Source: Caballeronia terrestris
GTDB lineage: Bacteria > Pseudomonadota > Gammaproteobacteria > Burkholderiales > Burkholderiaceae
Direction of reading: 5' to 3'
NCBI RefSeq assembly: GCF_001544515.1
Contig: NZ_FCOL02000012.1
Location: 62,001-126,000 of the forward strand
DNA: 64,000 bases
The translations under genes and the position numbers were made by a program. Positions 53,187-64,000 of the stretch are shown here, piece by piece. The number at the start of each line of letters is the position of its first letter. The first letter of the stretch is position 1. Under the pieces are notes generated by a model, which worked only from the letters and a program-made list of their open reading frames with translations, made no database searches and was not told where the DNA came from.

Positions 53187-54158
53187 ATGTCATTTCAAAA
53201 TCGCGCCCACGTGGCGCCTTCCGCCCCCGCAGCAACCTCGCCCAGCACGCGAACGGCGATAAAGCGTTCGTCGCTGCGCAACCGCTTCGAAGCGATCCTG
53301 CCGAAGCTCGTTCTCAGTCCGACGCTCGTCATCACGCTCGTCTTCGTGTACGGGTTCATCGCGTGGACGACGGTGTTGTCGTTCACCCGCTCGCGGGCCT
53401 TCGCCAACTTTAACTGGGCGGGCTTCCTTCAGTACTCGCGCGTCTGGGAGCACCCTCGTTGGCAAGTCGCGATCAACAACCTGGGCATCTACGCATCGCT
53501 GTACGTCGTGTTATGCATGGCGCTCGGGCTTGGCCTTGCCATCCTGCTCGACCAGCGAATCCGCGCTGAAGGCGGCCTCCGCGCGCTGTTCCTCTACCCG
53601 ATGGCGCTGTCGTTCATCGTCACGGGAACGGCGTGGAAGTGGATTCTCAATCCGGGGCTCGGCCTGACGAAGCTCTTCCACGACTGGGGTTGGTCGAGCT
53701 TCGAATTCAACTGGATCATCGACGACCAGATGGCTATCTTCACGGTGGTGATTGCCGCGGTCTGGCAAGCCTCAGGTTTCGTCATGGCGATGTTTCTCGC
53801 GGGCCTCAGAGGCATCGACCAGGAGATGATCAAGGCCGCATCGATCGACGGTGCGCGCATGCCTGCAATCTACCGACGGATCGTCATTCCGCAGTTGCGT
53901 CCGGTCTTTATTTCAGCTTTTGTGATTCTTGTCCACCTGGCTGTGAAGAGCTATGAACTGGTGATCGCGCTGACCGGTGCAGGCCCTGGTTACTCAACCG
54001 AATTGCCTTCCACCTTCATGTACTCGTTCACCTTCACTCGAAACGAACTGGGCATGGGCGCCGCAAGCGCCGTGATGATGCTCTGCACGGTGGCGGCCAT
54101 CATGGTTCCGTACCTTTACTCCGAGATGAGACCGCGTCGCAAGAACGACGGCCATTGA
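53187..54158 (+). CDS. Carbohydrate ABC transporter permease (MalF/UgpA type)
   Basis: A 323-aa inner-membrane permease with six membrane segments after an unstructured N-terminus (PSAPAATSPSTRTAIKRSSL). The EAA loop is KAASIDGARMPAIYRRIVIP then QLRP. The start has AGGTGA upstream. It forms the channel with the following permease. Confidence 0.9.
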   Translation: MSFQNRAHVAPSAPAATSPSTRTAIKRSSLRNRFEAILPKLVLSPTLVITLVFVYGFIAWTTVLSFTRSRAFANFNWAGFLQYSRVWEHPRWQVAINNLGIYASLYVVLCMALGLGLAILLDQRIRAEGGLRALFLYPMALSFIVTGTAWKWILNPGLGLTKLFHDWGWSSFEFNWIIDDQMAIFTVVIAAVWQASGFVMAMFLAGLRGIDQEMIKAASIDGARMPAIYRRIVIPQLRPVFISAFVILVHLAVKSYELVIALTGAGPGYSTELPSTFMYSFTFTRNELGMGAASAVMMLCTVAAIMVPYLYSEMRPRRKNDGH

Positions 54159-54188
54159 ACGAATATCCACAGCCTCAAGGAGACAGTG

Positions 54189-55076
54189 ATGGCTAAAACT
54201 TTTGACTCGCAGATGGTGGTCGGCAAGCATGACTACATCTCACGAATCTTCATATACACGCTTCTGCTCATTACGGCCGTGGTGTATCTCGTGCCGCTGC
54301 TCGTGATGATGCTGACCTCGTTCAAGCCGCTGCCCGAGGTCTATGCGGGGAACATTCTTGCGCTGCCCCACCAGTGGACGACCGAGGCGTGGCAGAAGGC
54401 GTGGGGCTCCGCGTGCGTGGGCCTCGACTGCTCGGGCGTCAAGGGCTTCTTCTGGAATTCGTTCCGAATGGTCTTTTCCGCGGTCGCACTATCGACACTC
54501 ATCGGTGCGCTCAATGGCTATGTGCTGACCAAGTGGCGTTTCAAGGGGGCCAACACGCTCTTCGGGTTGGTCCTGTTCGGCTGCTTTATCCCGTTTCAGA
54601 TTGTGCTGATCCCGATGGCGTCGTTTCTCGGCAAGGTCGGTCTTGCGCAATCGATTCCGGGACTGGTGTTCGTCCACGTGGTGTATGGACTGTGCTTCAC
54701 CACGCTGTACTTCCGGAACTACTACATCGCGTTTCCCGACGAGCTGGTCAAGGCAGCGATGATCGACGGTGCGCGCTTCTTTCGTATTTTCTTCCGGATC
54801 CTGCTGCCGAATTCCATCCCGATCATTACCGTGACGGTGATCTGGCAGTTCACCAATATCTGGAACGACTTCCTGTTTGGCGCATCGTTCACGACGGGCA
54901 GTTCCGCGCCGATCACGGTGGCGCTAAACAACATTGTCAACACATCGACTGGTGTCAAGGAATACAACGTCCAGATGGCGACGGCAATGATTGCCGCGTT
55001 GCCCACGCTGCTCGTGTATGTCGTGGGTGGTCGATTCTTCGTTCGCGGTCTGATGGCCGGCTCGGTCAAGGGGTAA
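54189..55076 (+). CDS. Carbohydrate ABC transporter permease (MalG/UgpE type)
   Basis: A 295-aa inner-membrane permease. EAA loop in [20 protein letters not shown] then [30 protein letters not shown] near the C-terminus. AAGGAGACAG precedes the ATG at 54189; an overlapping GTG 3 bases earlier is less likely. 30 bp after the first permease. Confidence 0.9.
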   Translation: MAKTFDSQMVVGKHDYISRIFIYTLLLITAVVYLVPLLVMMLTSFKPLPEVYAGNILALPHQWTTEAWQKAWGSACVGLDCSGVKGFFWNSFRMVFSAVALSTLIGALNGYVLTKWRFKGANTLFGLVLFGCFIPFQIVLIPMASFLGKVGLAQSIPGLVFVHVVYGLCFTTLYFRNYYIAFPDELVKAAMIDGARFFRIFFRILLPNSIPIITVTVIWQFTNIWNDFLFGASFTTGSSAPITVALNNIVNTSTGVKEYNVQMATAMIAALPTLLVYVVGGRFFVRGLMAGSVKG

Positions 55077-55078
55077 AC

Positions 55079-56185
55079 ATGTCTTCTCTGCACATTTCTA
55101 AAGTACGCAAGGCCTACGGTCCGACCGAGATCCTGCGCGAAATCAACATCGACGTGAACGATGGCGACTTTCTGGTGCTCGTCGGACCTTCGGGCTGCGG
55201 AAAATCCACGCTGCTTTCACTGATCGCGGGTCTCGACACGATCTCGAGCGGCGAGATCCGCATCGACGACGACCAGGTGAACGATCTTCATCCGAGCGAA
55301 CGCGACATCGCGATGGTGTTCCAGAGCTACGCCCTGTACCCGAACATGACGGTCGCGCAGAACATCAGTTTCGGCCTTGAAATGCGCAAGGTTCCGAAAG
55401 CCGACCGTGAAAAGTCGGTGCAGGATGCGGCCAAGCTTCTGCAGATCGAACACCTGCTGAATCGGCGGCCGGGCCAGTTGTCTGGTGGTCAACGTCAGCG
55501 CGTCGCGATGGGCCGCGCGCTGGTCCGCAATCCGAAGATCTTCCTCTTCGACGAACCGCTCTCGAATCTCGATGCGAAGCTGCGCGTCGATATGCGCACC
55601 GAGATCAAGAAGCTGCATCAGCGGCTCGGCTCGACGATCGTCTACGTGACGCACGACCAGATCGAAGCAATGACGCTCGCCACGCGTATCGCCGTGATGA
55701 AGGGTGGCATTCTTCAGCAGTTGGGCACGCCCTCCGAGGTGTACAACACGCCGGCGAATACCTTCGTCGCGACCTTCATGGGGTCGCCGTCGATGAACCT
55801 GATTCCCGCGCGGATCGCGGGCAAGAATGGCGCGCTGCATCTCCTGCTCGGCGAAGGCGACAAGACGATCGACGTCGAGTTGCCGCCGCAACCCGATGCC
55901 GTTGCGCGGTACGCCGGGAAGAAGGTCCTCGCGGGCTTGCGGCCGGAAGCGATCGGCGTCGAGAACGAGCGGTCCGCTTCGGCGCTGCGCAATGTGCCGG
56001 TCACGATTCTCGTCCTCGAACCGACCGGCCCTGACACGCTCGCCGTGCTCGAAATGGGCGGCATGGAAGTGTCGGCGCGGCTCGGCGCGGATATGCCGCA
56101 TGCGCCGGGAGAAAAGTGCGAATTGCGCGTGGACCTGTCGAAGCTCGTGCTGTTCGACGCCGAGACCGAAGAGCGCATTCGCTGA
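55079..56185 (+). CDS. Carbohydrate ABC transporter ATP-binding protein (MalK/UgpC type)
   Basis: A 368-aa ATPase: Walker [10 protein letters not shown] near residue 40, Q-loop in [13 protein letters not shown], signature [20 protein letters not shown], Walker [12 protein letters not shown], switch His in [13 protein letters not shown], and a C-terminal TOBE/OB domain ([33 protein letters not shown]). The start is 2 bp after the permease stop. Confidence 0.92.
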   Translation: MSSLHISKVRKAYGPTEILREINIDVNDGDFLVLVGPSGCGKSTLLSLIAGLDTISSGEIRIDDDQVNDLHPSERDIAMVFQSYALYPNMTVAQNISFGLEMRKVPKADREKSVQDAAKLLQIEHLLNRRPGQLSGGQRQRVAMGRALVRNPKIFLFDEPLSNLDAKLRVDMRTEIKKLHQRLGSTIVYVTHDQIEAMTLATRIAVMKGGILQQLGTPSEVYNTPANTFVATFMGSPSMNLIPARIAGKNGALHLLLGEGDKTIDVELPPQPDAVARYAGKKVLAGLRPEAIGVENERSASALRNVPVTILVLEPTGPDTLAVLEMGGMEVSARLGADMPHAPGEKCELRVDLSKLVLFDAETEERIR

Positions 56186-56194
56186 GGGGCAGCC

Positions 56195-56974
56195 ATGAGT
56201 GATTCCGAATCGCGGTCGCCGACCGCGTTGATAACCGGCGGACGCAGAGGCATCGGCCGGGCCGTTTGTGTCGAGATGGCGGCGCGGGGATTCGACGTCG
56301 TCTTTACCGACATCGTGCGTGATGAAGATGTCGACGAAACGTGCGCAATGGTGAAAGCGCGCGGACGAAAGGCGCTTTTCGTGCAGAGCAATCTGAACGA
56401 AGTCGAGTCCCACGCCGATGTGGTTCGCAAGGCAGTTCGCTTCAACGGAAGCATCGAGTGTCTTGTGAACAACGCAGGTATCGGCTCGCCGAGTCGCGGT
56501 GATCTGCTCGACGTGTCGCCGCAAGCGTTCGACATGGTCGTCGGCGTGAACCTGCGCGGCACGTTCTTCATGTCGCAGGCGGTCGCGCGGCACATGGCAT
56601 CGACCGAATCCAGCCATCCACGCTCGATCATCACGGTGTCGTCGGTGTCGGCGGAAATGGCGTCGCCCGAGCGGGCGGAGTACTGCCTCTCCAAATCCGC
56701 CCTGCCGATGATGACGCGGCTTCTCGCGTTACGGCTCGCAAGCGCGGGAATCGCCGTATTCGAAGTGCGGCCCGGGATCATCCGAACGCCGATGACGGAG
56801 GGCGTCGCGCAAAAGTACGAGGCGCGCTTCGCGGAAGGCCTCGTGCCAAGCGGTCGATGGGGCGAAAGCGCGGAGGTCGGAAAGGCGGTCGCCGCTCTCG
56901 CCGACGGCACGTTCCGGTTCTCCACGGGAAGCGTTCTGAACGTGGATGGCGGTCTCTCCATTCCCGTCTTTTGA
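56195..56974 (+). CDS. SDR family oxidoreductase (3-ketoacyl reductase-like)
   Basis: A 259-aa classical short-chain dehydrogenase. TGGRRGIGRAVCVEMAARGF cofactor motif, VNNAGIGSP, catalytic Ser in TVSSVSAEMASP, Tyr-Lys in EYCLSKSAL. C-terminal RFSTGSVLNVDGGLSI. 9 bp after the ATPase gene. It probably oxidises or reduces a hydroxy or keto group of the pathway intermediate. Confidence 0.88.
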   Translation: MSDSESRSPTALITGGRRGIGRAVCVEMAARGFDVVFTDIVRDEDVDETCAMVKARGRKALFVQSNLNEVESHADVVRKAVRFNGSIECLVNNAGIGSPSRGDLLDVSPQAFDMVVGVNLRGTFFMSQAVARHMASTESSHPRSIITVSSVSAEMASPERAEYCLSKSALPMMTRLLALRLASAGIAVFEVRPGIIRTPMTEGVAQKYEARFAEGLVPSGRWGESAEVGKAVAALADGTFRFSTGSVLNVDGGLSIPVF

Positions 56975-56987
56975 GAAGTTGACTGAC

Positions 56988-58610
56988 ATGAAAACGACGA
57001 CATTCGACTACGTGATCGTGGGCGGCGGCTCGGCGGGATGCGTGCTTGCCAACCGGCTCTCCGCCGATCCGGCGGTCAAGGTCCTGCTGCTCGAAGCCGG
57101 CGGCTCCGACCGCCATCCTTTCTTCGCGATGCCCGCGGGCTTCGCGAAGATGACAAAGGGGATCGGCTCGTGGGGATGGCACACCGTGCCGCAGAAGCAT
57201 CTCAACAATCGCGTCCTGCGCTTCACGCAGGCGAAGGTGATCGGCGGTGGCTCGTCCATCAACGCGCAGCTTTACACGCGCGGCGTCCCCGCCGACTACG
57301 ACGACTGGGAACTCAAGGCCGGCGCGACCGGCTGGTCCTATCGCGACGTGCTGCCCTACTTCAAGCGCTCGGAGAACAACCAGCGCTTCGCCAACGAGTA
57401 TCACGCGTACGGCGGACCGCTCGGAGTGTCGAATCCGATCAGCCCGTTGCCGATCTGCGAAGCGTTCTTTCAGGCGGGACAGGAACTGGGCATTCCGTTC
57501 AACCCCGATTTCAACGGCGCGTGCCAGGAGGGCCTCGGCTATTACCAGTTGACGCAACTCGATGCGCGCCGGTCGTCCGCTGCGACGGGGTTCGTCAAGC
57601 CCGTGCTCGGGCGTTCGAATCTCACTGTATGGATGCAGGCCAGAACGTTGCGCGTGCTCGTCGAGGCGAAGCGGGCTATCGGCGTCGAGATCGTCGTCGG
57701 TGACAGCCGCGATCCGCAAACCGTTCTCGCCGCGCGCGAGGTCATCGTGTCATCGGGCGCGATCGGGTCGCCGAAGCTGCTGATGCAATCGGGGATCGGG
57801 CCGGCTGCGCATCTGGAATCGGTCGGTGTGAAACCGGTTCACGATTTGCGAGGCATCGGCGAGAACCTGCAGGATCATCTGGACCTCTTCGTCATCGCGG
57901 AGTGCACGGGCGACCACACCTACGACAAATACAACAAGCTGCATAACGCCGCCTGGGCCGCGCTGCAGTATCTGGTGCTGAAGAAGGGGCCGGTCGCATC
58001 GAGCCTCTTCGAGACCGGCGGATTCTGGTACGCGGACCGCGATTCGCCGTCGCGCGACCGGTCGCCCGATATCCAGTTTCACCTCGGGCTGGGGTCAGGC
58101 ATCGAAGCGGGCATCGCGAAGCTCAAGAACGCCGGTGTCACGTTGAATACGGCCTATCTGCGGCCACGTTCGCGCGGAACCGTCAGGCTGTCGAGTTCCG
58201 ATCCCGCGGCCGCGCCGTTGCTCGATCCGAACTACTGGTCCGATCCCCACGATCGCGACATGGCGATCAAGGGATTGCGCCTTGCACGCGACATCATCGG
58301 CGCGCCTGCGATGAGGCGCTACGTGCAAAGCGAAATCCTCCCCGGTTCACGCGCGAACTCGGATCAGGAACTGTTCGAGTACGCATGTGCCAACGCGAAG
58401 ACCGACCACCATCCGGTCGGCACGTGCAGCATGGGCGCCGCGAGCGATCCAGACAGCGTCGTGACGCCCGATCTCCGGCTCATCGGCCTCGAAGGACTGC
58501 GCGTGGTGGACGCATCGATCATGCCGTTCGTGCCGTCATGCAACACGAATGCACCAACGATCATGGTCGCCGAAAAAGCCGCCGACATGATCATCCAATC
58601 CAGACATTGA
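56988..58610 (+). CDS. GMC family FAD-dependent oxidoreductase
   Basis: A 540-aa choline-dehydrogenase-like flavoprotein. FAD motif YVIVGGGSAGCVLANRLS; GMC signature GGGSSINAQLYTRG; second signature SSGAIGSPKLLMQSGIGP; C-terminal HHPVGTCSMGAAS with the catalytic His region and a closing VPSCNTNAPTIMVAEKAAD. It oxidises an alcohol, reducing a quinone or other acceptor or oxygen. No signal sequence, so it is cytoplasmic or membrane-associated. 13 bp after the SDR gene. Confidence 0.88.
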   Translation: MKTTTFDYVIVGGGSAGCVLANRLSADPAVKVLLLEAGGSDRHPFFAMPAGFAKMTKGIGSWGWHTVPQKHLNNRVLRFTQAKVIGGGSSINAQLYTRGVPADYDDWELKAGATGWSYRDVLPYFKRSENNQRFANEYHAYGGPLGVSNPISPLPICEAFFQAGQELGIPFNPDFNGACQEGLGYYQLTQLDARRSSAATGFVKPVLGRSNLTVWMQARTLRVLVEAKRAIGVEIVVGDSRDPQTVLAAREVIVSSGAIGSPKLLMQSGIGPAAHLESVGVKPVHDLRGIGENLQDHLDLFVIAECTGDHTYDKYNKLHNAAWAALQYLVLKKGPVASSLFETGGFWYADRDSPSRDRSPDIQFHLGLGSGIEAGIAKLKNAGVTLNTAYLRPRSRGTVRLSSSDPAAAPLLDPNYWSDPHDRDMAIKGLRLARDIIGAPAMRRYVQSEILPGSRANSDQELFEYACANAKTDHHPVGTCSMGAASDPDSVVTPDLRLIGLEGLRVVDASIMPFVPSCNTNAPTIMVAEKAADMIIQSRH

Positions 58611-58619
58611 GAGGCTCTC

Positions 58620-59792
58620 ATGAAGATCAATTTGCCAGAGCACGACGGCGCGACCGGGACGTACGTCATGCAGCAACGCGAAGACGCCGTGGCGCCCGCG
58701 ACGGTTCCTTCGTTCAATCGCATCGCGTATGCGGCGGCGCACGTCGTCGTCGATCCGCGCTTCGCTTACGAGCCGTGGGGCGACTCGCCGCGCGTCGACT
58801 GGGACGCGACGCTGGCGTTTCGCGAGTATCTCTACGGGCTCGGCTTCAAGGTCGCCGAAGCGATGGACACGGCGCAGCGCGGCATGGGAATCGGCTGGCC
58901 GACTGCTGCCGAATTGATCCGGCGCAGCGTTGCTCATGCACGCACGATTCCGGGCGCCGATCTCGCGTGCGGGGCGGGCACGGATCATCTGGATAACACG
59001 CGCCGCCATTCGCTCTCGGACATCATCGCGGCGTACGGCGAGCAGTTCGAAGTCGTCGAGTCGGCGGGCGGACGACCGGTCATGATGGCGAGTCGCGCAT
59101 TATGTGCAGCCGCGCGCTCCGCCGACGATTACAAGAAGGTCTATGACGCGGTCATCTCCGCGTCGCGCAACAAGGTCGTGCTCCACTGGCTCGGCGATGC
59201 GTTCGACGCTTCCCTCGCTGGATACTGGGGCAGCAGCGACGTCAGCACCGCGATGGCGACGGTGCTCGACATCATCCGGCAGCACAGCGGCAAAATCGAG
59301 GGCATCAAGATGTCGCTGCTGAACGCGGAATACGAGCGCCAGTTGAGAGCGCAGCTTCCCGAGGGCGTGGCGATGTTCACCGGCGACGACTACAACTACG
59401 GCGACCTGATCGCGGGCGATAGCACCGGCAAGTCACATGCGCTGCTCGGCATCTTCGATCCGATTGCGCCGGTGGCATCGCGGGCGCTCGTCGCGCTCGC
59501 GGCGGGGGACGTGGACCGCTATCACGCGTTGATCACGCCGACGGTCGCTCTATCGCGCGAATTGTTCGTCGCGCCGACGAAGTATTACAAGGCGGGCGTC
59601 GTGTTCCTTGCGTGGCTCAACGGCCATCAGAGTCACTTTTCGATGGCAGGCGGCATGCAGTCGGCGAGATCCGCGCTGCACTACGCGGACGTGTTCAGAA
59701 AGTCCGACGCGGCTGGCGTGCTGATTCGTCCGGAACTGGCCCGGCGCCGGATGGGCGAGTTCCTGAGCCTGCATGCGGGGATTGAGAATTAA
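58620..59792 (+). CDS. DUF993 family protein (dihydrodipicolinate synthase-like fold)
   Basis: A 390-aa protein of the DUF993 family, distantly like dihydrodipicolinate synthase. The segment EGIKMSLLNAEYER with Lys230, and the following MFTGDDYNYGDLIAGD, match the Schiff-base lysine strand and the later sugar/acid-binding strand of the aldolase fold. A carbon-carbon bond cleavage step is therefore plausible. The Tyr of the classical synthase motif is not obvious. It is the last gene of the operon, 9 bp after the GMC gene. The family's reaction is not known to me. Confidence 0.8.
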   Translation: MKINLPEHDGATGTYVMQQREDAVAPATVPSFNRIAYAAAHVVVDPRFAYEPWGDSPRVDWDATLAFREYLYGLGFKVAEAMDTAQRGMGIGWPTAAELIRRSVAHARTIPGADLACGAGTDHLDNTRRHSLSDIIAAYGEQFEVVESAGGRPVMMASRALCAAARSADDYKKVYDAVISASRNKVVLHWLGDAFDASLAGYWGSSDVSTAMATVLDIIRQHSGKIEGIKMSLLNAEYERQLRAQLPEGVAMFTGDDYNYGDLIAGDSTGKSHALLGIFDPIAPVASRALVALAAGDVDRYHALITPTVALSRELFVAPTKYYKAGVVFLAWLNGHQSHFSMAGGMQSARSALHYADVFRKSDAAGVLIRPELARRRMGEFLSLHAGIEN

Positions 59793-59820
59793 CGCGCGGT
59801 TTGTCCGTCGTAAAACGAAC

Positions 59821-59852
59821 CGCCCCGTCAGGAAAACAACCCCGACGGGGCG
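59821..59852. terminator. Bidirectional terminator between DUF993 and katG genes
   Basis: A perfect 9-bp stem CGCCCCGTC/GACGGGGCG with a 14-nt loop lies between the convergent stops. Not followed by a clear U run on either strand. Confidence 0.6.
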
Positions 59853-59860
59853 AAGCGGCC

Positions 59861-62570
<2,710 letters not shown>

Positions 62571-62921
62571 ATGGTCAAGGTAGTTGGCAAGCTCCTTACT
62601 GTGATCAATGAAGGGGGTGAAACCGTCGTGCGCGCGCTCGAACGGTCGGAGTATCCAGCCGCGCTCAAGGACATCCTCCGATCCGCCCATTGCGGCTTGT
62701 GCAACGTGTGGTGCATCCTCGATTCGAATAACGCCGACGGCGCCGTATTCGGATGCCAAAGCGACGATTGCGCGGACAACTGCGTCCTCACGAAACACGT
62801 GATCGGCGACGAGACGTATTGGGCCTGCCAGTGCGTCGCTAAAAGTCCACCGAAGAACATCATTCCGTTTCATCGGCGCTCGGAGTGTTCGTCGGCGGAT
62901 TGTACGGTGTCGCGTAGTTAA
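62571..62921 (+). CDS. Cys-rich hypothetical protein
   Basis: A 116-aa protein with ten Cys in a pattern CGLCNVWC, then CQSDDCADNC, CQC and CSSADC, suggesting disulphides or metal binding. No signal sequence is visible. ATG at 62571 behind GGGGAG. It lies divergent from katG. No family is recognised. Its stop TAG overlaps the end of the convergent DUF1801 gene by 4 bp. Confidence 0.55.
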   Translation: MVKVVGKLLTVINEGGETVVRALERSEYPAALKDILRSAHCGLCNVWCILDSNNADGAVFGCQSDDCADNCVLTKHVIGDETYWACQCVAKSPPKNIIPFHRRSECSSADCTVSRS

Positions 62922-63337
62922 GCCGTTGTGTCCTTCTGCACTTTCTTTCGAGCGCCCGCAGGCGCTTTCTTCTTCGTTTTAGCCTGATTGAATTCGATAG
63001 CCGCGCGGACAAGATTCTTCAGCGCGCGCTTATTGACCTTGTCGCCTTCGAAAAAATCGATCGCCCGCCGCTGATTGCCTTCGAGACCCGCGTTGAATAG
63101 CTTGTCAGGGTCCGCGAGGCTCGCCCCGTTGTTGAAGGTCAGCTTCACCTTGCCTTTGTGTGCATTGGCGACCGCGATGATTCCGTCGCGCGACCACACC
63201 GGGCTTCCCATCCACTTCCATTCTTCGATGATCTCGGCGTCCGCTTCGAGGATGCATTTGCGCACGCTGGCGAACGTTTCGCCGCGCCAGTCGGTGATGC
63301 TGGCGATCAGCTTGTCGATGTTTTCCGATGGATTCAT
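62918..63337 (-). CDS. DUF1801-domain protein
   Basis: A 139-aa protein with a DUF1801/YdhG-like fold: NIDKLIASITDWRGETFASV, EWKWMGSPVWSRDGIIAVAN, AHKGKVKLTFNNGASLADPD, and FFEGDKVNKRALKNLVRAAI. The C-terminal Lys-rich tail (TKKKAPAGARKKVQKD) could bind nucleic acid. The function of the family is unknown. ATG follows GGAGG. Confidence 0.8.
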   Translation of the reverse strand: MNPSENIDKLIASITDWRGETFASVRKCILEADAEIIEEWKWMGSPVWSRDGIIAVANAHKGKVKLTFNNGASLADPDKLFNAGLEGNQRRAIDFFEGDKVNKRALKNLVRAAIEFNQAKTKKKAPAGARKKVQKDTTA

Positions 63338-63501
63338 TACTCCTCCTGTCCTGGGTCACGAGAATATTAACGTAGCAATTCGTCCATTATGGGGGTGCCC
63401 ACTTGTGAATAAAAGTTAAGGATGCTTTGAATCGAGCGACGGTTTTTACGTCCAGAGATGGGTAAAGTGCACTCACACCACAACACCTGAAGGACGGAGA
63501 C

Positions 63502-64000
63502 ATGAAAACGTATCGCATCGCAACCATCCCTGGCGACGGCATCGGCAAGGAAGTCGTTCCCGCGGGCCAGCAAGTGCTCGAAGCGCTTGCGAGCACGGCC
63601 CAGTCGTTCGCATTCGAGTTCGAAAACTTCGACTGGGGCGGCGACTACTACCGCAAGAACGGCGTGATGATGCCGGAAGATGGTCTCGATGCGATCCGCG
63701 GCAAGGATGCGATCCTGTTCGGCTCGGCGGGCGATCCGGACATTCCCGACCACATCACGCTGTGGGGTCTGCGTCTCAAGATTTGCCAGGGCCTCGATCA
63801 ATACGCGAACGTCCGCCCGACGCGCATCCTGCCCGGCATCGACGGCCCGCTCAAGCGCTGCCAGCCTGAGGACCTGAACTGGGTGATCGTGCGGGAGAAC
63901 TCGGAGGGCGAATATTCGGGCGTCGGCGGCCGTGTTCACCAGGGTCATCCGATCGAAGCGGCAACGGACGTCTCGATCCTGACACGCGCCGGGGTCGAGC
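63502..64000 (+). CDS. ttuC: Tartrate/D-malate dehydrogenase family, 5' part
   Basis: The N-terminal 166 codons of an isocitrate/isopropylmalate-type dehydrogenase of the tartrate/D-malate group: RIATIPGDGIGKEVVPAGQQ, FGSAGDPDIPDHITLWGLRL, DQYANVRPTRILPGIDGPLK, and VIVRENSEGEYSGVGGRVHQ with the RENSEGEY motif. Uses NAD and a divalent metal for oxidative decarboxylation or dehydrogenation. GGAGAC lies before the ATG. The window ends inside the gene. Whether it prefers tartrate, D-malate or another hydroxyacid is not determinable here. Confidence 0.85.
   Translation, partial: MKTYRIATIPGDGIGKEVVPAGQQVLEALASTAQSFAFEFENFDWGGDYYRKNGVMMPEDGLDAIRGKDAILFGSAGDPDIPDHITLWGLRLKICQGLDQYANVRPTRILPGIDGPLKRCQPEDLNWVIVRENSEGEYSGVGGRVHQGHPIEAATDVSILTRAGVE

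Overview
The window is high-GC DNA with dense, mostly operonic genes and many GGAGAC-type ribosome binding sites. Its gene families (LysR and LacI regulators, TRAP and ABC uptake systems, YtfQRT/YjfF-type sugar transport, MHS-type major facilitator, gcd remnant, catalase-peroxidase) point to a betaproteobacterium of the Burkholderia/Paraburkholderia/Caballeronia group, probably a secondary replicon devoted to catabolism. No rRNA, tRNA, CRISPR array, prophage or insertion sequence was recognised. This is judged from sequence alone; no database search was run.

Layout. 1-3 kb: the 5' part of a DAHP synthase gene, then a Gfo/Idh/MocA oxidoreductase divergent from a LysR regulator. 3.2-4.2 kb: small membrane and envelope genes. 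4.3-12.4 kb: a YtfQRT/YjfF-like sugar ABC importer, a LacI regulator, a PhyH-family dioxygenase and an aldose 1-epimerase, tied together by three copies of one operator-like word. 12.4-14.5 kb: a LysR gene with a duplicated 3' fragment, divergent from an MDR oxidoreductase. 14.7-19.6 kb: a PQQ-propeller lipoprotein with a repeat-rich linker, a histidine phosphatase, a gcd pseudogene and small hypotheticals. 19.7-25.9 kb: an aromatic aminotransferase, an amino acid permease, an Lrp-type regulator, a divergent type II dehydroquinase and an MHS transporter. 26.4-32.6 kb: a cupin, then an SDR-like protein, a CmcJ-like protein and a NitT/TauT-type ABC system with an extra anchored binding protein. 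32.6-35.0 kb: a filamentous-haemagglutinin-type secreted protein with GLUG repeats.

35.1-45.1 kb is a TRAP-transporter catabolic cluster on the minus strand: split transketolase (two genes), SDR, DctP, fused DctQM, a second full-length transketolase and a D-2-hydroxyacid dehydrogenase, with a divergent LysR. 45.6-59.8 kb is a LacI-controlled cluster on the plus strand: Gfo/Idh dehydrogenase, CoA-transferase, enoyl-CoA hydratase, aldehyde dehydrogenase, carbohydrate ABC importer, SDR, GMC oxidoreductase and a DUF993 aldolase-like protein. Three copies of a 14-bp palindrome sit around a strong promoter at its head. The last 4 kb holds katG with a predicted OxyR-type site, a Cys-rich small protein, a DUF1801 protein and the start of a tartrate/D-malate dehydrogenase.

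The two best candidates for undescribed biology are the 46.8-59.8 kb operon, where sugar oxidation chemistry is combined with CoA-thioester chemistry, and the 35.1-44.0 kb operon with two unlike transketolases and a TRAP importer. Their substrates cannot be read from the sequence.
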